The notes under the pieces are model-generated. The model worked only from the letters and a program-made list of their open reading frames with translations, made no database searches and was not told the DNA's origin. Both the position numbers and the translations under genes were made by a program. From Spisula solida (lineage: Eukaryota > Mollusca > Bivalvia > Venerida > Mactridae), in assembly GCA_947247005.1 (NCBI GenBank), contig OX365953.1:8933001-8997000 (forward strand): a stretch of 64,000 nucleotides of DNA. Direction: 5' to 3'. This document shows positions 62,995 to 64,000 of this stretch, piece after piece. How positions within the stretch are numbered: position 1 is the first letter of the stretch; each line of letters begins with the position of its first letter.

Positions 62995-63390
62995 CTGAAA
63001 AAGATAAATAAATTACATATCACATTTACAAATGTAGTTCCGTATGACTAGCCTGAGAGTGGCTCATATTATAAGATTGATAAACTTTAGATAAATTCTT
63101 AACGTATTTTCAAACGTGGATACGGTGTAACGCCCCACTCAAACGTTACAAACGTTTGTCAAAATGTTCGTCACTTATTGTGGTTACACAAAATATGCCC
63201 CCCCCCCCCTGAGGGGGGAGCAAAGCCCTTTCTGGCTCACGGTCAAATAGCAAATTTCCGTCGGGATCAGTTATTTTTATGATGTCTCATATTACAAATA
63301 TCAAAAATTGAAATATATTGCAAAACAAAAACAATTGCACAATGTGGTCATGTTCACAACATATTTGGAACTATTTCCTCGTGTACTCAC

Positions 63391-63513
63391 GTGGTCTGGT
63401 GGTAGACACAGGGGCTGTTACAAATGTATTTGTATTTGGATTTGTGATTGCTGCTTCTATTGGTCCAAAACGCCCACCATCAATGGTTCCCATTCCTTGT
63501 AATTCTATAGGTG
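63391..63513 (-). CDS. Pif/BMSP-like protein, linker exon
   Basis: Encodes APIELQGMGTIDGGRFGP, then IEAAITNPNTNTF and APVSTTRP before the split Pro codon. Gly/Thr/Pro-rich linker ahead of the chitin-binding exon. Acceptor TTCAG, donor GTGAGT. Upstream exons (in Pif, a VWA domain and signal peptide) would lie to the right of the window. Confidence 0.65.
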
Positions 63514-63576
63514 CTGAAGTAAAAACAATCATATGGAAATTACACTTTTTATTCATACGTTTTATTTGAAATATTA

Positions 63577-63925
63577 GAGAGGTTGCGGAAGTCAACGTGT
63601 ACGTCTACGTGAATACTACTTTTGCGTGTCACGTCATCCAGGTATGTGTAGTTTCTACAAGTAACGGGCGTGTGACAGACGAATCATCATGTGTACTATG
63701 TCACACAGGTATTCGCATGCACGGGAAACCCAATAATTAATCGCCCGTGTTTTCATTGAGTTTATATAAACACTCATATATAATTCACGAATAAATCATG
63801 TTACAACTGTCATGTGATGTTACACGCACACGTTGTGTTTCGCAAGCCAGTTTTAATTGTAACGTGTACGTATACATGTAACGGTATCTACACGTACACG
63901 TAGTCGTACACGTTCGCAACCTCTC
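63577..63925. mobile_element. TA-flanked miniature element, GAGAGGTTGCG ends
   Basis: GAGAGGTTGCG at 63577 and CGCAACCTCTC ending 63925 are inverted and each flanked by TA. The similarity extends about 40 bp inward through (A/G)CGTGTACG-type repeats. Starts about 60 bp above the linker exon of the Pif-like gene. Confidence 0.75.
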
Positions 63926-64000
63926 TATTTGCAAAAATGCACCACGCTGCCTATGTGTAAAGCCGTGTTATCTATTCGATAATACTAGTATCCGCTGGAG

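Overview
This is eukaryotic DNA: AT-rich, with genes split by long introns that have GT/AG junctions, and full of short inverted-repeat transposons and tRNA-like SINEs. Three things point to a mollusc, most likely a bivalve: a Pif/BMSP-like shell-matrix gene on the right, the dispersed repeat types (GGAC runs, 'GGCCATAACT'-type families), and the density of miniature elements. The species cannot be fixed from the sequence alone. All coordinates were read by eye, so exon edges should be treated as splice-consistent predictions.

The central gene is ataxin-2 (ATXN2) on the minus strand. I reconstruct 18 coding exons from the ATG at 45862 down to a stop at 24521. Every exon joins its neighbour in phase, giving 2829 nt, or 942 residues. 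The protein has a basic, Gly-rich N terminus, an LSm domain (exons 3-5), an LsmAD domain (exons 6-8), a disordered middle, a PAM2 motif (LNPEAKEFVP, exon 13) and a long Pro/Gln/His-rich C-terminal tail with an 11-residue Gln run (exon 17). Its introns hold a Tc1/mariner-type transposon with perfect 33-bp ends and a broken transposase (36054-37452). They also hold at least five miniature inverted-repeat families, four tRNA-like SINEs, and a 47-bp minisatellite that is open in all three plus-strand frames (40523-41073).

The left 25 kb is a nearly identical tandem duplication with a period of about 14.3 kb. Copy A is 1-11108 and copy B is 14377-25427. Copy B runs into the intact ATXN2 gene. Copy A breaks inside exon 17, where it is fused to a diverged piece of exon 9 and its intron, so copy A carries only a frameshifted 3' remnant of ATXN2. 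Both copies hold an intact candidate two-exon small Cys-rich protein gene downstream of ATXN2. Either a recent segmental duplication or an unmerged haplotype in the assembly could explain the layout.

From 46 to 60 kb there is no convincing protein gene. It holds degraded non-LTR retrotransposon pieces (48.6-50.0 kb), an inverted-repeat element with 18-bp ends (46.5-47.6 kb), a 719-bp TA-flanked element (54.4-55.1 kb) and large fold-back repeats at 52, 57 and 58 kb. From 60.2 to 63.5 kb (minus strand) five phase-consistent exons encode a chitin-binding-like Cys domain followed by a laminin-G-like domain, as in Pif/BMSP. The 5' end of that gene lies beyond the right edge of the window.
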